Source of the DNA: Rhodoplanes sp963840055
Lineage (GTDB): Bacteria; Pseudomonadota; Alphaproteobacteria; Rhizobiales; Xanthobacteraceae
Reading direction: 5' to 3'
DNA: 64,000 nt
Assembly (NCBI GenBank): GCA_963840055.1
Contig: CAWIXM010000021.1
Location: forward strand, 181,435 to 245,434
Shown here: piece by piece, positions 7,788 to 16,869 of the stretch
How positions within the stretch are numbered: the first letter of the stretch is position 1
Layout: every line of letters starts with the position of its first letter
The notes under the pieces: model-generated
Database searches by the model: none
Seen by the model: only the letters and a program-made list of their open reading frames with translations
What the model was told of the DNA's origin: nothing
Position numbers and translations under genes: made by a program

Positions 7788-8627
7788 ATGAAATCCCTTC
7801 ACGAACACATGACAAATTTGCGCGACGCGTTGCTGGAGCTGTCTGCAACGGGAGCTGAAGGGTTTGAAGGTTTACTTGCTGTCACCCTGACTCGGATTGC
7901 AAATGTTCCGTTCCGGCTCGCTCACAGTGGTTCGCAGTTCGGACTTGACGGCAAGACCGCCTACGCGACGGACGGCGTTTATTTTGAGGGCAAGCGCTAT
8001 GATGGCCGGATACCTCGCGCCGACGTCCTCTCAAAGATCGCCGAGCTGTCGATTGGCGACAAAGGCGATGTAGATTTGTGGGTGCTGGGAGCAACCACTG
8101 GGGTCGGCAGTCAGCTTACCGATGACGTCCATGCTCTCGGTGACAGGAACGGCATATCTACCCTTGTTCTTGACTGGAGCGATACTGGCCTGCCGCCTCT
8201 TGCAGTCGCGCTCGCAATGGCAGGTTCAGTCGTGGACGATTTCCTGCGGCGGCATCTCAAGAACGGTGACCTTGTTTCGAAAGCCAGCCAGCGACGTCAC
8301 CCACCACCTGATCGTCTGCGAGATGGGCAAGTATTCATCCCAGCCTGGCAGATGATGGATGACGCTATCCCGGGAAACTTCGTGGGTGTCGGGTGCGCGT
8401 TAGTAGTAGGCCTCGCCACTGTCGCCGTTGTGGCCAACGGTAATCTCTGCCAACACCGTCCTATCGCAGGCAGCACACCGCACTCTGACCCAAGATGGAA
8501 ATTCTGCCCAAGGCTCCGTGGACCATCAAAGTCGTTGCAATCGCATTGGCATTCCCCACGCGGGCCGGAGCGTCACTCGTATCCGAGGCTCGGGCCTATA
8601 GCCTGGCCGAAGCTTGAGTCGGAATGA
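7788..8627 (+). pseudogene. Nuclease-domain (PD-(D/E)xK, Mrr-like) defence-type protein, truncated
   Basis: Residues 1 to about 160 look like an Mrr-type restriction-endonuclease fold: EGFEGLLAVTLTRIANVPFR, AHSGSQFGLDGKTA, then VYFEGKRYDGRIP, where D and ExK fit the PD-(D/E)xK active site, followed by DVDLWVLGATTG and STLVLDWSDTGLPPLAVALA. This layout is known from N-terminal domains of large NTPase-linked defence proteins. After about position 8290 the frame loses protein-like character and no NTPase follows, so only the nuclease domain survives. The link to a defence system is inference. Confidence 0.5.
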
Positions 8628-9047
8628 ACGAAGAAGCGAGGCCATCACTGCAACGGCCTCCGCCTGGGCGAAATTCTGTCCGGTGCAAGTACGCGGTCCA
8701 GCGCCGAATGGCAGGTAGCAGAATCGATCAATAACCTTCGCAGCCTCCAGCTCGAAACGGCTTGGGTCGAACCGATCCGGCTCGCTCCACAGCTTCTCGT
8801 GGCGGTGTACGGCATAAACGGGTACGTAAACGGTAGAACCGGCTCGGATCTGCTCGTCATCAAGCACAATATCTTTCCGCGCCGCACGCGCGATCAGCGC
8901 CGCGGGAGGATAAAGGCGCATCAATTCCTGTATAACCTGGTTCGTGCAAATGAGATCGTCGATATGGTCGGGACGGACAGGACCACCTCCCGTAACCGCG
9001 GCTATTTCGTCTCTGACCAGCTCCTCGACCTTGGGCTGAAGGCTTAA
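8526..9047 (-). pseudogene. Cytochrome P450, C-terminal half
   Basis: The sequence starts abruptly at SLQPKVEELVRDEIAAVTGG. It contains the helix K ExxR motif (QELMRLYPPAALIARAA), the PERF-like segment (DRFDPSRF) and the haem-binding loop FGAGPRTCTGQNFA with its cysteine ligand. The whole N-terminal half, with the I-helix oxygen-activation motif, is missing. Upstream the frame continues to 9197 into MWDACKLLWSLFLGLFRSKP, which resembles the start of an IS transposase, so the P450 was cut by an IS event. It cannot fold as an active monooxygenase. Confidence 0.88.
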
Positions 9048-9224
9048 GGGGACCTCGAATAATTGGCTGTGGCGCGGCGCTATGCGAGTCTCGTTCGTGA
9101 GGACGTGATTCTGCAGAGCGAGACGATGGGACAGCCGGGGTTTTGATCGGAACAAGCCGAGGAACAGCGACCACAGCAGTTTGCAAGCATCCCACATCGA
9201 CCGACAGGATCACCCGATTCGGCG

Positions 9225-9290
9225 TGTGGTTCCCGAAAATCCGATCCGGCCGGATTCGCAAGGTGAGACAGAAACAGCGCATCATCGCAC
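9225..9290 (+). mobile_element. Isolated type A IS terminal sequence
   Basis: TGTGGTTCCCGAAAATCCGA, then a CCGGCCGGATTCG stretch and CAGAAACAGCGCATCAT, match the start of the type A elements at 3232 (inverted) and 43159. Nothing else of the element is present, so this is a solo end left after deletion or one-ended rearrangement. Confidence 0.8.
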
Positions 9291-9405
9291 CAGATAATTC
9301 CACGATCGCGCGTGGCGGCCCCGTCAGGACCCAAAGCGCCGTGCTCGGCTGGTTCAAGAACATCGCAGCCGGGTAGGTGATCCCGCTCTCGGGGGATCGA
9401 CCAAG

Positions 9406-9660
9406 ATGCCAATCATGACCGCCTATCGGCAGCAGGCGCTTGCCTGCGCCGCCTCTCTCACCAGTGGCCCGCGCCGCACTCGGGAAATTCGGTCAGTCGT
9501 CCCAAACGCCTCCAGCATTCTCCTGCGCAATTTCTACGGCTGGTTCGCCCGAATTGAGCGCGGCGTTTACGCGCTCACCCCCCAAGGTGCCTCCGCACTG
9601 GCGCGCTGGCCCCAACCCATAGTGCCCGCCCAGCATCAACTCCTGAACCCAAGCCGTTGA
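9406..9660 (+). pseudogene. DUF2161-family protein, C-terminal fragment
   Basis: The 84 residues include YRQQALACAASLTSGPRRTR, then ILLRNFYGWFARIERGVYAL and TPQGASALARW, the C-terminal signature of DUF2161 proteins, which are normally more than 200 residues long. The N-terminal catalytic-like part is absent and the sequence upstream is IS debris. Whether the fragment is translated from the ATG at 9406 is unknown. Confidence 0.7.
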
Positions 9661-9667
9661 GGAACGT

Positions 9668-9699
9668 GCGGCGCACCGAAAGGGTGCTCGGTGCGCCGC
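9668..9699. terminator. Strong hairpin after the DUF2161 fragment
   Basis: GCGGCGCACCGA pairs perfectly with TCGGTGCGCCGC across an 8-base loop, 7 bases after the stop codon. There is no T tract, so it is a possible weak terminator or mRNA-end stabiliser. Confidence 0.6.
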
Positions 9700-9865
9700 G
9701 GTGCTGACGGTTTCCGCTCCGCCTTCGAGACCGACCGTCGCGCCGAATTACACTCGACGGAGAGTAAGTGCCAAAAGCTGCCATGGAGATGACGAAGCGC
9801 CGAAGCAGCGGTATCAAGTCGGCCTGGATTCAGATCGCCGGTCGACCCCAGTACTCTCGGTAAAG

Positions 9866-10828
9866 CTACGGGCAGCTTACTCTGCCGTTCTGATGCGCCG
9901 CGCCGGCGACCGGCTCAGCCAATTTCGAGAAGTCGTGTGGCACCGCTGCCAGGATGGTTCGCACATCTTCGTAGCGTGAGGAATTGTCCGCGGCGCCGAG
10001 AACCACAGCGACAACCGTCTCCCCATTTGGTGCGCGCCACGCCGTGACGAGATTGTAGATGTTATTGCCGACATGCGTTCCCGTCTTGGCCCCAACGACA
10101 TTGTCTTCGCCGAGTATCTCGAGGGTGGTCTTGAGCGTAACCGACCGCCCGGCCGGCCCGCCGATGTTTAGCGTCCGCTCCGGGCACTGCCAGGCCGGTA
10201 GCAGTCGCGGATCGGTGAAGATCTTGGCCGCGATCAGCCCGACGTCGCGCGCTGTTGCCACGTTAGCCGGGGATATGCCGTACGGATCGGCGAAGCGCGC
10301 GTCCCTGGCGCCAAGCGCGGTGGCGGCGGACCCCATCTCTCGTACGAACCGCTTTCTGGGATCGCCGCGCTTCTTCTCTTGGGCGAGGATGGTCCGTCCG
10401 ACGTGATCGGCGATGGCGAGCGCGGCATCGTTTCCGGAGACCAGGAGCATGCCGTAAAGTAAATCCTGCAAGGTCCACACGTCGCCCTTACGCAGACGGG
10501 CCGTCGAGCCGCGCGCAAGATGCGCTTTAGTGATCGTCACGGTGTCGTACAGTCGCCCGCCGAGGCGTTCCACGAGGACATGGGCCGTGATCAGCTTGGT
10601 GAGGCTGAGGAGCCTGAACGGCTTGTTCTCGCCCTTGAGATAAAGGGGCTGCCCAGTATCGGCATTGAGCACGAAGACGGAAGTCGCGGTCACCTTAGGT
10701 GCCGCGAGGGCTTGCTGACCAGAGGCCTGTCCCGCAACAAGCGCCAAAGCGGCAGTCACACCGGCAATAGAGCCAGAAAGTCGCCTCCACCCAACTCTTC
10801 CGTGGCGACTGACGTAGGAAGTAGACAT
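9866..10828 (-). CDS. D-alanyl-D-alanine carboxypeptidase (peptidase S11)
   Basis: From the start at 10828 the protein has about 320 residues. An N-terminal signal sequence (SGSIAGVTAALALVAGQASG) exports it to the periplasm, where S11 enzymes trim the peptidoglycan stem peptide. All three penicillin-binding motifs are visible: SLTK (SxxK, catalytic Ser), SGN (SxN) and KTGT (KTG). The length fits single-domain DacA/DacD-like enzymes without the usual C-terminal amphipathic anchor. A further 30 codons upstream are open but unlikely to be translated. It looks intact and monocistronic. Confidence 0.9.
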   Translation of the reverse strand: MSTSYVSRHGRVGWRRLSGSIAGVTAALALVAGQASGQQALAAPKVTATSVFVLNADTGQPLYLKGENKPFRLLSLTKLITAHVLVERLGGRLYDTVTITKAHLARGSTARLRKGDVWTLQDLLYGMLLVSGNDAALAIADHVGRTILAQEKKRGDPRKRFVREMGSAATALGARDARFADPYGISPANVATARDVGLIAAKIFTDPRLLPAWQCPERTLNIGGPAGRSVTLKTTLEILGEDNVVGAKTGTHVGNNIYNLVTAWRAPNGETVVAVVLGAADNSSRYEDVRTILAAVPHDFSKLAEPVAGAAHQNGRVSCP

Positions 10829-11045
10829 TGGCAAACTATCTCTACAACGTTTGTCTCTCCGAAATCGGAAGTCGGCCGCAAGCCAGCTTGCCACAGGTCG
10901 TACGTTACTCCGGCGCAACCGACCAACTCGGCTGCTTCACTGAGGGATTTTTGCTCCGGCGCTTACAGACTTCGGGGAGCCGGTAGGGCGGCATCTCGGT
11001 CGCCGGTCCCTTCGCTGTGCCACCACGACGCGCACCACAAGCCTG

Positions 11046-11345
11046 CTAGTACCTCTGCACAGATGTTTTGACTGATTGGTCGGGCATTTCCAAGACGGGT
11101 AGCTGCTGCGGTGGCACGAGCACCTCGATGCTGCGCGGCACGCCGGGTTGGCGGCGGATGAGGCCCGAGCGTTCGAGAGCAAGAATCATCTGGTGGACAG
11201 AAGGCGGGGTGACGCCGAAGCGGCGCTGGATGTCGGCTTCGGCGGGCGGTCTCAGGTTGACGCGCGTGTAGGCGTCGATGAAGGCGAGATACTGCCCCTG
11301 GGTGGGCGTGAAGCCGGGTTTGTGTCGGCCAGACATTTGATTCAT
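11046..11345 (-). CDS. LexA-like winged-helix accessory protein of IS630
   Basis: This 99-residue protein contains PTQGQYLAFIDAYTRVNLRP, then FGVTPPSVHQMILALERSGL and IRRQPGVPRSIEVLVPP. It matches the N-terminal DNA-binding domain of LexA (helices 2-3 and wing) but lacks the protease domain. Such small genes accompany some IS630 elements and may regulate the transposase; that role is inference. The start is ATG at 11345 or 11336. It is divergent from the transposase with only 37 bp between them, and its last residues KTSVQRY are encoded by the terminal repeat. Confidence 0.75.
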   Translation of the reverse strand: MNQMSGRHKPGFTPTQGQYLAFIDAYTRVNLRPPAEADIQRRFGVTPPSVHQMILALERSGLIRRQPGVPRSIEVLVPPQQLPVLEMPDQSVKTSVQRY

Positions 11346-12537
11346 CTGTCGATTCGACTGCGCCTCCGAAGAGGAGGCGGCGATGAACATACGGTATCGT
11401 GTGACTCTGACCCAATACGAGCGCGATGAACTCGGGACGCTCTTGAGCGGGGGCCAGCAGGCGGCGCGCAAGCTCAAGCGGGCGCAGATTCTGCTGGCCG
11501 CTGATGCGGGCGTGAGCGACGAGGAGATCGCCATCAATGTCGGCGTCGGCGGCTCGACGGTGTACCGGACCAAGCGCCGGTTTGTGGAAGGCAACCTGGA
11601 GCGGGCGCTGAGCGAGGAGCCGCGGCCCGGCGCCGAGCGCAAACTCACCGGCAAGGAGGAAGCCCTGCTGGTGGCGACCGCCTGCTCGAACCCGCCGGCA
11701 GGCCGCGCGCGCTGGACGCTGGAGCTGCTCGCCGGCGAGATGGTCAAGCTGACCGCGCATGAGAGCCTGTCGCGCGAGACCGTGCGCCGCCGCCTGGCCG
11801 ACAACGATCTCAAGCCCTGGCGCCGGAAGATGTGGTGCATCCCGCAGGTCGACGCCGATTACGTCGCCCGGATGGAGGACGTGCTCGATCTCTATGCCGA
11901 GGCGCCGGACCCACTGCGCCCGGTGGTCTGCTTCGACGAGAGCCCAATTCAGCTGATCGGCGAGGTGCGCCGACCAATCCCGCCCGAGCCCGGAAAGATC
12001 GAGCGCTACGACTGCGAATACCGGCGCAACGGCACCGCCAACCTGTTCGTCTTCCTCGATGCGAACCGCCCCTGGCGCAAGGTCAAGGTCACCGAGCGCC
12101 GCACGGCGACCGACTTCGCCGTCTGCATGCGCGAACTCACCGACCTCCATTATCCGAAGGCCGAGCGTATCCGCATCGTCCTCGATAATCTGTCCACGCA
12201 CTCCGCCGGGGCGCTCTACCAAGCCTTCCCGGCGCCAGAGGCGCGGCGCTTGCTGCGCCGATTGGAGTTCCACTACGTTCCCAAGCACGCCAGCTGGCTC
12301 AACATGGTCGAGATCGAAATCGGCGTGTTGGCTGCCCAATGTCTCGACCGCCGCATCGAAAGCTACTCGCGCCTCGGCGCGGAGGTCGCAGCCTGGGAGA
12401 AGCAGCGCAACTCCGCCTGCGCTCGCGTCAACTGGAGCTTCACAACCGAAAAGGCCCGCGCCAAAATGGGCCGTGCCTATCCAAGGCCAACAAACTTAAC
12501 CAGGCCCCAAAGAGTCAAAACCTCTGTGCAGAGGTAC
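11049..12537 (+). mobile_element. IS630-family element, complete
   Basis: The terminal inverted repeats are GTACCTCTGCACAGA followed by TGTTTTGACT at the left, and the same with one change at the right (ending at 12537). Each end is next to a TA dinucleotide, the usual IS630 target duplication. It contains two divergent genes, a LexA-like HTH gene and the transposase. The right end abuts a second IS630 element. Confidence 0.9.
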
Positions 12538-12540
12538 TAG
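11383..12540 (+). CDS. IS630-family transposase
   Basis: The 385-residue DDE transposase has an N-terminal helix-turn-helix region (about residues 15-75: SDEEIAINVGVGGSTVYRTK) and the catalytic core CFDESPIQLIGEVRR (first Asp), IVLDNLSTHSAGAL (second Asp) and ASWLNMVEIEIGVLA (final Glu). The frame is unbroken and the length is normal, so the enzyme is probably active. The last seven codons (KTSVQRY) come from the right terminal repeat. Transposition would occur at TA dinucleotides. Confidence 0.95.
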   Translation: MNIRYRVTLTQYERDELGTLLSGGQQAARKLKRAQILLAADAGVSDEEIAINVGVGGSTVYRTKRRFVEGNLERALSEEPRPGAERKLTGKEEALLVATACSNPPAGRARWTLELLAGEMVKLTAHESLSRETVRRRLADNDLKPWRRKMWCIPQVDADYVARMEDVLDLYAEAPDPLRPVVCFDESPIQLIGEVRRPIPPEPGKIERYDCEYRRNGTANLFVFLDANRPWRKVKVTERRTATDFAVCMRELTDLHYPKAERIRIVLDNLSTHSAGALYQAFPAPEARRLLRRLEFHYVPKHASWLNMVEIEIGVLAAQCLDRRIESYSRLGAEVAAWEKQRNSACARVNWSFTTEKARAKMGRAYPRPTNLTRPQRVKTSVQRY

Positions 12541-12542
12541 TC

Positions 12543-13773
12543 GGTTGATTCAGCTAGATTGAAGGGTATAGGTGTTTAAGTTTGACACGGGCAGTTTTGG
12601 TTGTGAATTGCCAGTCTGCCTTGGTGTGATGGGCGTTGCGGTGGTTTTCCCAGGCGGCGATTTCCTCAATGAGGGTCTGTTTGTCGGGAATGCGCCGATC
12701 GAGGCATTGGGTGGATAGAACCCCGAGTTCGGATTCGGCGAGGTCAAGCCAACTGCCGTGCTTGGGCGTGTAGTGCCATTCGAAGCGCTCGACCAGCCGC
12801 CTGGCCTCGGACGCCGGAAAGGCCTGGTAGAGCGATGCCTTGCTGTGGATATTGAGATTGTCCTGGACCAGCACGATGGTCTTGACGTGCGGGAAGTGAC
12901 GATCAGCCAAATCCTTCAAGACGTGAGCATAGTCTAAGGCAGTGTGGCGGTCCGTCACCTCGACGTGGCGCCAGCCTTCGAGCGGCGCGAACAACATGAA
13001 CAGGTTGGCGGTGCCGTTGCGCTCGTACTCGTAATCGACGCGGGCTGGGCGTCCTCGTTTCATTGGGATCGGCATGCGCGTCTCGGCAATGAGTTGCTTT
13101 GAGGTCTCGTCCAGGCACACCAGCAGCCGATCGGGATCACGTGGCCGCGTGTAGACTGCGAGCACATCTTCCATTGCGGCTACGAAGGCGCTGTTGGCCT
13201 TCGGCGGAATGACCCAGCATTGCCGGCGATGCGGCTTGAGGCGGTTTTTTTGAGCGTGCGCCCGATCGTGGAGTCGCTTGCGCGCTCGACGATGCCGAGT
13301 TCCACGACCTTGTTCTCCAACAACCGCAACGTCCAGCGGGCACGTCCCTTGGGCGGCTTGGAGCACGCCAGGGCGATCAGCTTGGCTTCCTTCTCGCCGT
13401 CGAAAATCGCAGCGACTGGTGGAGTCATGCGGGGCTTGCGGCTCAACACCGCTTCGAAGCCCTCTTCCACCAATTGCTTGCGCACCCGGTAGATCATGGC
13501 CGCGCTGGTGTCCAAGGCCTTGATGATCCGGCTGTCGCTCCACCCCTCACCGGCCGCCGAGATATCGGCCTTCAACAGAATGCGCGCCTTCAACAAGCGC
13601 TTCGCTGGGCTCTTTCCTTTGCGGATCAGCGCTTGCAATTGCTCGCGTTCCTCCGCGCCCAGCCGCACCACATACTTCTTTACCGCAATATCCTTTGCAG
13701 CCATGCTCGCCTCCGTCGCTCGAATCGCGACGGAAGCGAATCATCCAATCCTTTCAAATTAGTTGACGCAGCC
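12543..13773 (-). mobile_element. Second IS630-family element
   Basis: The imperfect terminal repeats are GGTTGATTCAGCTAGATTGA at 12543 and GGCTGCGTCAACTAATTTGA, inverted, ending at 13773. It sits between the right end of the first IS630 and an inverted remnant of that same end at 13774-13853, so its flanks read as a palindrome. The transposase is frameshifted. Confidence 0.8.
12554..13704 (-). pseudogene. IS630-family transposase, frameshifted
   Basis: The N-terminal part (MAAKDIAVKKYVVRLGAEER, then helix-turn-helix regions to about DSTIGRTLKKT) is in one frame. From about 13230 the remainder (KNRLKPHRRQCWVIPPKANS, CLDETSKQLIAE, VLVQDNLNIHSKASLYQAF, GSWLDLAESELGVLS) is in another. All three acidic residues of the DDE core are still present, so a single indel separates it from a functional enzyme. 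It differs clearly in sequence from the first IS630 transposase. Confidence 0.88.
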
Positions 13774-13853
13774 GACTAGTACCTCTGCATAGATGTTTTG
13801 ACTCTTTCGGGGCCGGGTTAAGTTTGTGGGCCTCGGATAGGCGCGGCCCCATC
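13774..13853 (-). mobile_element. Inverted right-end remnant of the first IS630 type
   Basis: CTAGTACCTCTGCATAGATG followed by TTTTGACTCTTT and the next 40 bases match the reverse complement of 12460-12540 with scattered differences. It is the outermost 75 or so bp of a related IS630, in the opposite orientation to the intact copy. Confidence 0.8.
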
Positions 13854-14809
13854 CGCGGCAGCGAGTTCGGAACTGAATCTCTTCAGCTCCGACTTCGGCG
13901 CGCCGATGATGTAGCGCCGGCCGGTCTGCCGCAGCCACGCCAGATTGGCGGCGCTGGCCATGCCGCGGTCGGCGATCCAGACCCGTCCCAGCACGCCATG
14001 CCGCGCCTCCATGGCGGCCACGATCGTCTGCAAAGTGCGGGAGTCGTGCGTGTTGCCGGCAAACACCTCGTAGCCCAAGGGGAAGCCGTCGAAGGTCACG
14101 ACCAGCGCGATGCAGACCTGCTTGCAGTCGGGGCGATGATCGCGCGAATAACCACGCTGGGCCTGCGGATTGGCTTCTGCCTCGCCCTCGAAGTAGGTGC
14201 TTGTGACGTCGTAGAGCAGTACTTCGTTCTCGACCGCAAACAGCTCTCCGCAGCGCTTCGACAAATGCGCTTCGAGGGCAGCCTTGTGCGCAAGGAGATG
14301 ATCGAGGCCGCGGTAAAGACGATCTTTGTTGACCTCTTCACCCCCGAGCTGCAGCAGATCGGCAAGCGCCGTGCGTCGGTACCATCCTCGGCAATGTGCA
14401 ACTCGCTCGATGGCTCGCAGAGCCGGGCCATCACCAGCACGGCCGCCATCTTCGCCCATGCAATGCGCTCCTTTCCAATCGGCAGAAGCCGCTCACACAG
14501 ATCCTCAAGACCCGTGCCGCGCCACAACGCGAGATCGCCGAACTGGTGCGAGCGCTCGACGCGAACACCCTTCAGGCGCACCGGTAACGTCAGACGTTCG
14601 CTGCCGTCGTCGAACAGCGGCGCTTGCTCGGGAGTACCGATCAGTCGGCGCGCAAGTCCCCGCGCCTCAACACGTCCGTGCTCATCGAGCTCGCCAAGAT
14701 GCGCCACCGTTTGCTGGATGACGCGCCGCCCGATACGCACGCTGCGCACCAGGCACCAATAGCGGTGGACTTTCCCGTCCTTCTTGCGAATCGTGTGGCG
14801 CAGGTACAT
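13854..14809 (-). pseudogene. IS1634-family transposase, frameshifted and 3' truncated
   Basis: The start MYLRHTIRKKDGKVHRYWCL and RIGRRVIQQTVAHLGEL identify the IS1634 (IS4-like) group. After SSELHIAE the frame shifts near 14390, and coding resumes with WYRRTALADLLQLGGEEVNK, YDVTSTYFEGEAEANPQAQR (first catalytic Asp region) and VWIADRGMASAANLAWLRQT (second Asp). It ends at ELAAADG against the IS630 remnant, so the last 150 or so residues with the final Glu are lost. A C-terminal fragment of this family lies at 38082-38433. Confidence 0.85.
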
Positions 14810-15153
14810 GCGCCATCAGAACCACCTCCGCAGCAAAAGAAAATACCCAAGGTCGTCACTACACGCTCAAATCACCCTCGCGCATCATCCAACCCTTTGA
14901 TCCGACTCGCACCGCCTCGCGCGAAATCGCAAAAAATACCCCCCAACTGCGCAAGTTGGGTTAGCAGGCGTTCAACCGCTGCATGCGTTTCTTCCAACCC
15001 CCGGCGGCCACCAGCAGAGCGCGGCCAGCCGGGGGTAACTCCCCCCGTGATTGTGCCGCAAAGCATTGTGATAACTCATCTTTCTGGCCAGATGCTCGGT
15101 CTCTTCCAGTTCCATATTCTTGCTACTTTTGCGTGCTCCCTTGAAGGGCTGAA
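14810..15153. other. Intergenic region with two hairpins, no gene seen
   Basis: CCCAACTGCGCAAGTTGGG at 14942-14960 is a perfect inverted repeat. A second one, CCCCCGGCGGCC with GGCCAGCCGGGGG, spans 14998-15035. The region could hold the outer end of the IS1634 element. I see no convincing coding frame. Confidence 0.5.
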
Positions 15154-15421
15154 CATGGACACAGAATACAATTACGCTTCGGCCATTGTTCCGGTTCGCG
15201 AGCTGCTTGCAGAAGCCGACAGAGGATTAGGGGAAAAGTCCCGGCATCTGAACTCTGCCGCCGCGTTCCTAAGGTCGGGTGGAGACGCAGTCTGGAGTGC
15301 TGACTCCTATTGCCTTAAAGCTGTTCCCGCTGCCGGCGCATGCTGTCGCATTCGCAATGTTGGCAATGTCGTGATCACGGGGAATTCGTCCTCGTTGAAC
15401 TGCGCGCAGTGGTTTGCCTAG
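15154..15421 (+). CDS. Hypothetical protein, weak call
   Basis: The ATG at 15154 opens an 88-residue frame starting MDTEYNYASAIVPVRELLAE, then ADRGLGEKSRHLNSAAAFLR. The N-terminal half looks protein-like (helix-forming, charged); the C-terminal half is cysteine- and serine-rich. No family is recognised and no strong ribosome-binding site is seen. Confidence 0.3.
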
Positions 15422-15471
15422 TTTTTATATCTCGTTCCTCAAGTTCATTGGGTGCTCGGCGAACAGGGAAC

Positions 15472-16867
15472 GAGCTATGCAGGAGATTGGGTGACGAGGT
15501 TGATCAGGCGGCGTGGTGAGCCGGCATTTTGACGACCTCGATTCCATTTTGGAATTTGACGCCGGCGATGACCTTTGGCAACTGGTTTTCTCCCTTCAAT
15601 CGCCGCCAAGTCTTCGCGGCGGCGTCGACCAGTTTGAACACCATGAGTTTGGCGGTCTTCGCCGACAGGGCTCCCTTTGTTCGCACGGTTCGATGACGCA
15701 CCGTCGCGAATACGCTCGATCGGGTTTGACGTGCGCAGATGGTCCCAGTGCTCGGCGGGAAAGTCGAAGAAGGCGAGCAAAGCTTCCCGATCTTTTGTCA
15801 GGCAGGCGACCGCTTTCTCGTACTTGGCGCCGTATTTGTCGGCGAACACGTCGATCGCCGCCTCGGCCGCGGCACGGGTTGGCGCGCCGTAGATTTCACG
15901 AAGGTCTGTTTTCATGTTGGCTTGGACCGAGAGGGCGACCTTGTTCAGCACATTGGCGGTCTTATGGACCCAACACCTTTGATGCCGGGTGCTGGGAAAG
16001 ACCTGCTCGATTGCTTTCCAGAAGCCGAGCGCCCCGTCGCCGACCGCGAGGTCCGGGGCGATCTCGAGCCCGCGCTGCTTGATGTCGATGAGGAGCTCAC
16101 GCCAGCTCTGCGCGCTCTCGCGCACCCCCGTCTGGAAGCCGACCAGCTCTTTCTTTCCCTCGGGCGTCGCGCCGATCAGCACGAGCATGCATTCGGCGGC
16201 GTCCTCCATCCGCGCCTGCAGGTAGACCCCGTCCGCCCACACATACACGTATCGCCGCGCCGAGAGATCGCGCCGCCGCCAGGCGTCGTAATCAGCCTGC
16301 CACTCCGCCGTCAGCCGCGCGATCACCGCGGGCGACAGGTTGGGCGCGTCCTTGCCCAACAGGGCGGCGAGCGCCTCCTGAAAATCGCCGGTCGACACCC
16401 CGCGCAGGTAAAGAACGGGCAATAGCGCGTCGAGGCTCTTGGTCCTCCGCGCCCACTTCGGCAGGATCGACGAGCTGAAGCGGATTTTTTCCGCCCCGCC
16501 TGCCTCGCCCCGGTCGCGCACCTTGGCGCGCCTGACCTCGACAGGCCCGACCCCGGTCTGGATCGTGCGTTGCGGCCCATGGCCGTGCCGGACGACGCGG
16601 TCGCGTCCGTCCGGCAATTTCAAGTCCTTCCACTGGGCGACGAAGGCGTCTGCTTCCGCAATCAGCGCCTGCGCCAGCATCCGACGGGCGCCTTCACGAG
16701 CAAGCTCGGTCAGTGGGTCGTCAATCGCGTCAGGCTGACGGAAGGGAATGACAGTGCTATCTCTCGACATGGCGTATCGCTCCTTTCGGGAGGTTCTGGC
16801 AGGCTCGACACCCGCCTCGATACGCCGCCTTCATTCAGCCGTCGTCACCCAGATTCCCGCATAGCTC
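15472..16867 (-). mobile_element. IS256-family element
   Basis: The terminal inverted repeats are GAGCTATGCAGGAGATTGGG at 15472 and GAGCTATGCGGGAATCTGGG, inverted, ending at 16867, about 26 bp with three mismatches. One transposase gene fills the element. Its right end adjoins a type B integrase-core IS remnant. Confidence 0.85.
15504..16770 (-). pseudogene. IS256-family transposase, C-terminal frameshift
   Basis: Most of the mutator-type transposase is intact: WKDLKLPDGRDRVVRHGHGP, YVYVWADGVYLQARMED (first catalytic Asp), LAVGDGALGFWKAIEQVFP (second Asp) and RHQRCWVHKTANVLNK (the CxxH block). After EHWDHLRTSNPIERI near 15700 the frame shifts. The true C-terminus (MRHRTVRTKGALSAKTAKLM, then VFKLVDAAAKTWRRL) continues in another frame to 15504. 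The product would lack the last 65 normal residues and is probably inactive. Confidence 0.88.
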
Positions 16868-16869
16868 AG

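Noticed and set aside
10963..12339. 458-codon open frame antisense to the first IS630
   Set aside because: It runs opposite to a well-supported transposase with intact DDE motifs; its translation is Arg/Pro/Ala-rich with no family signature. It is a high-GC shadow.
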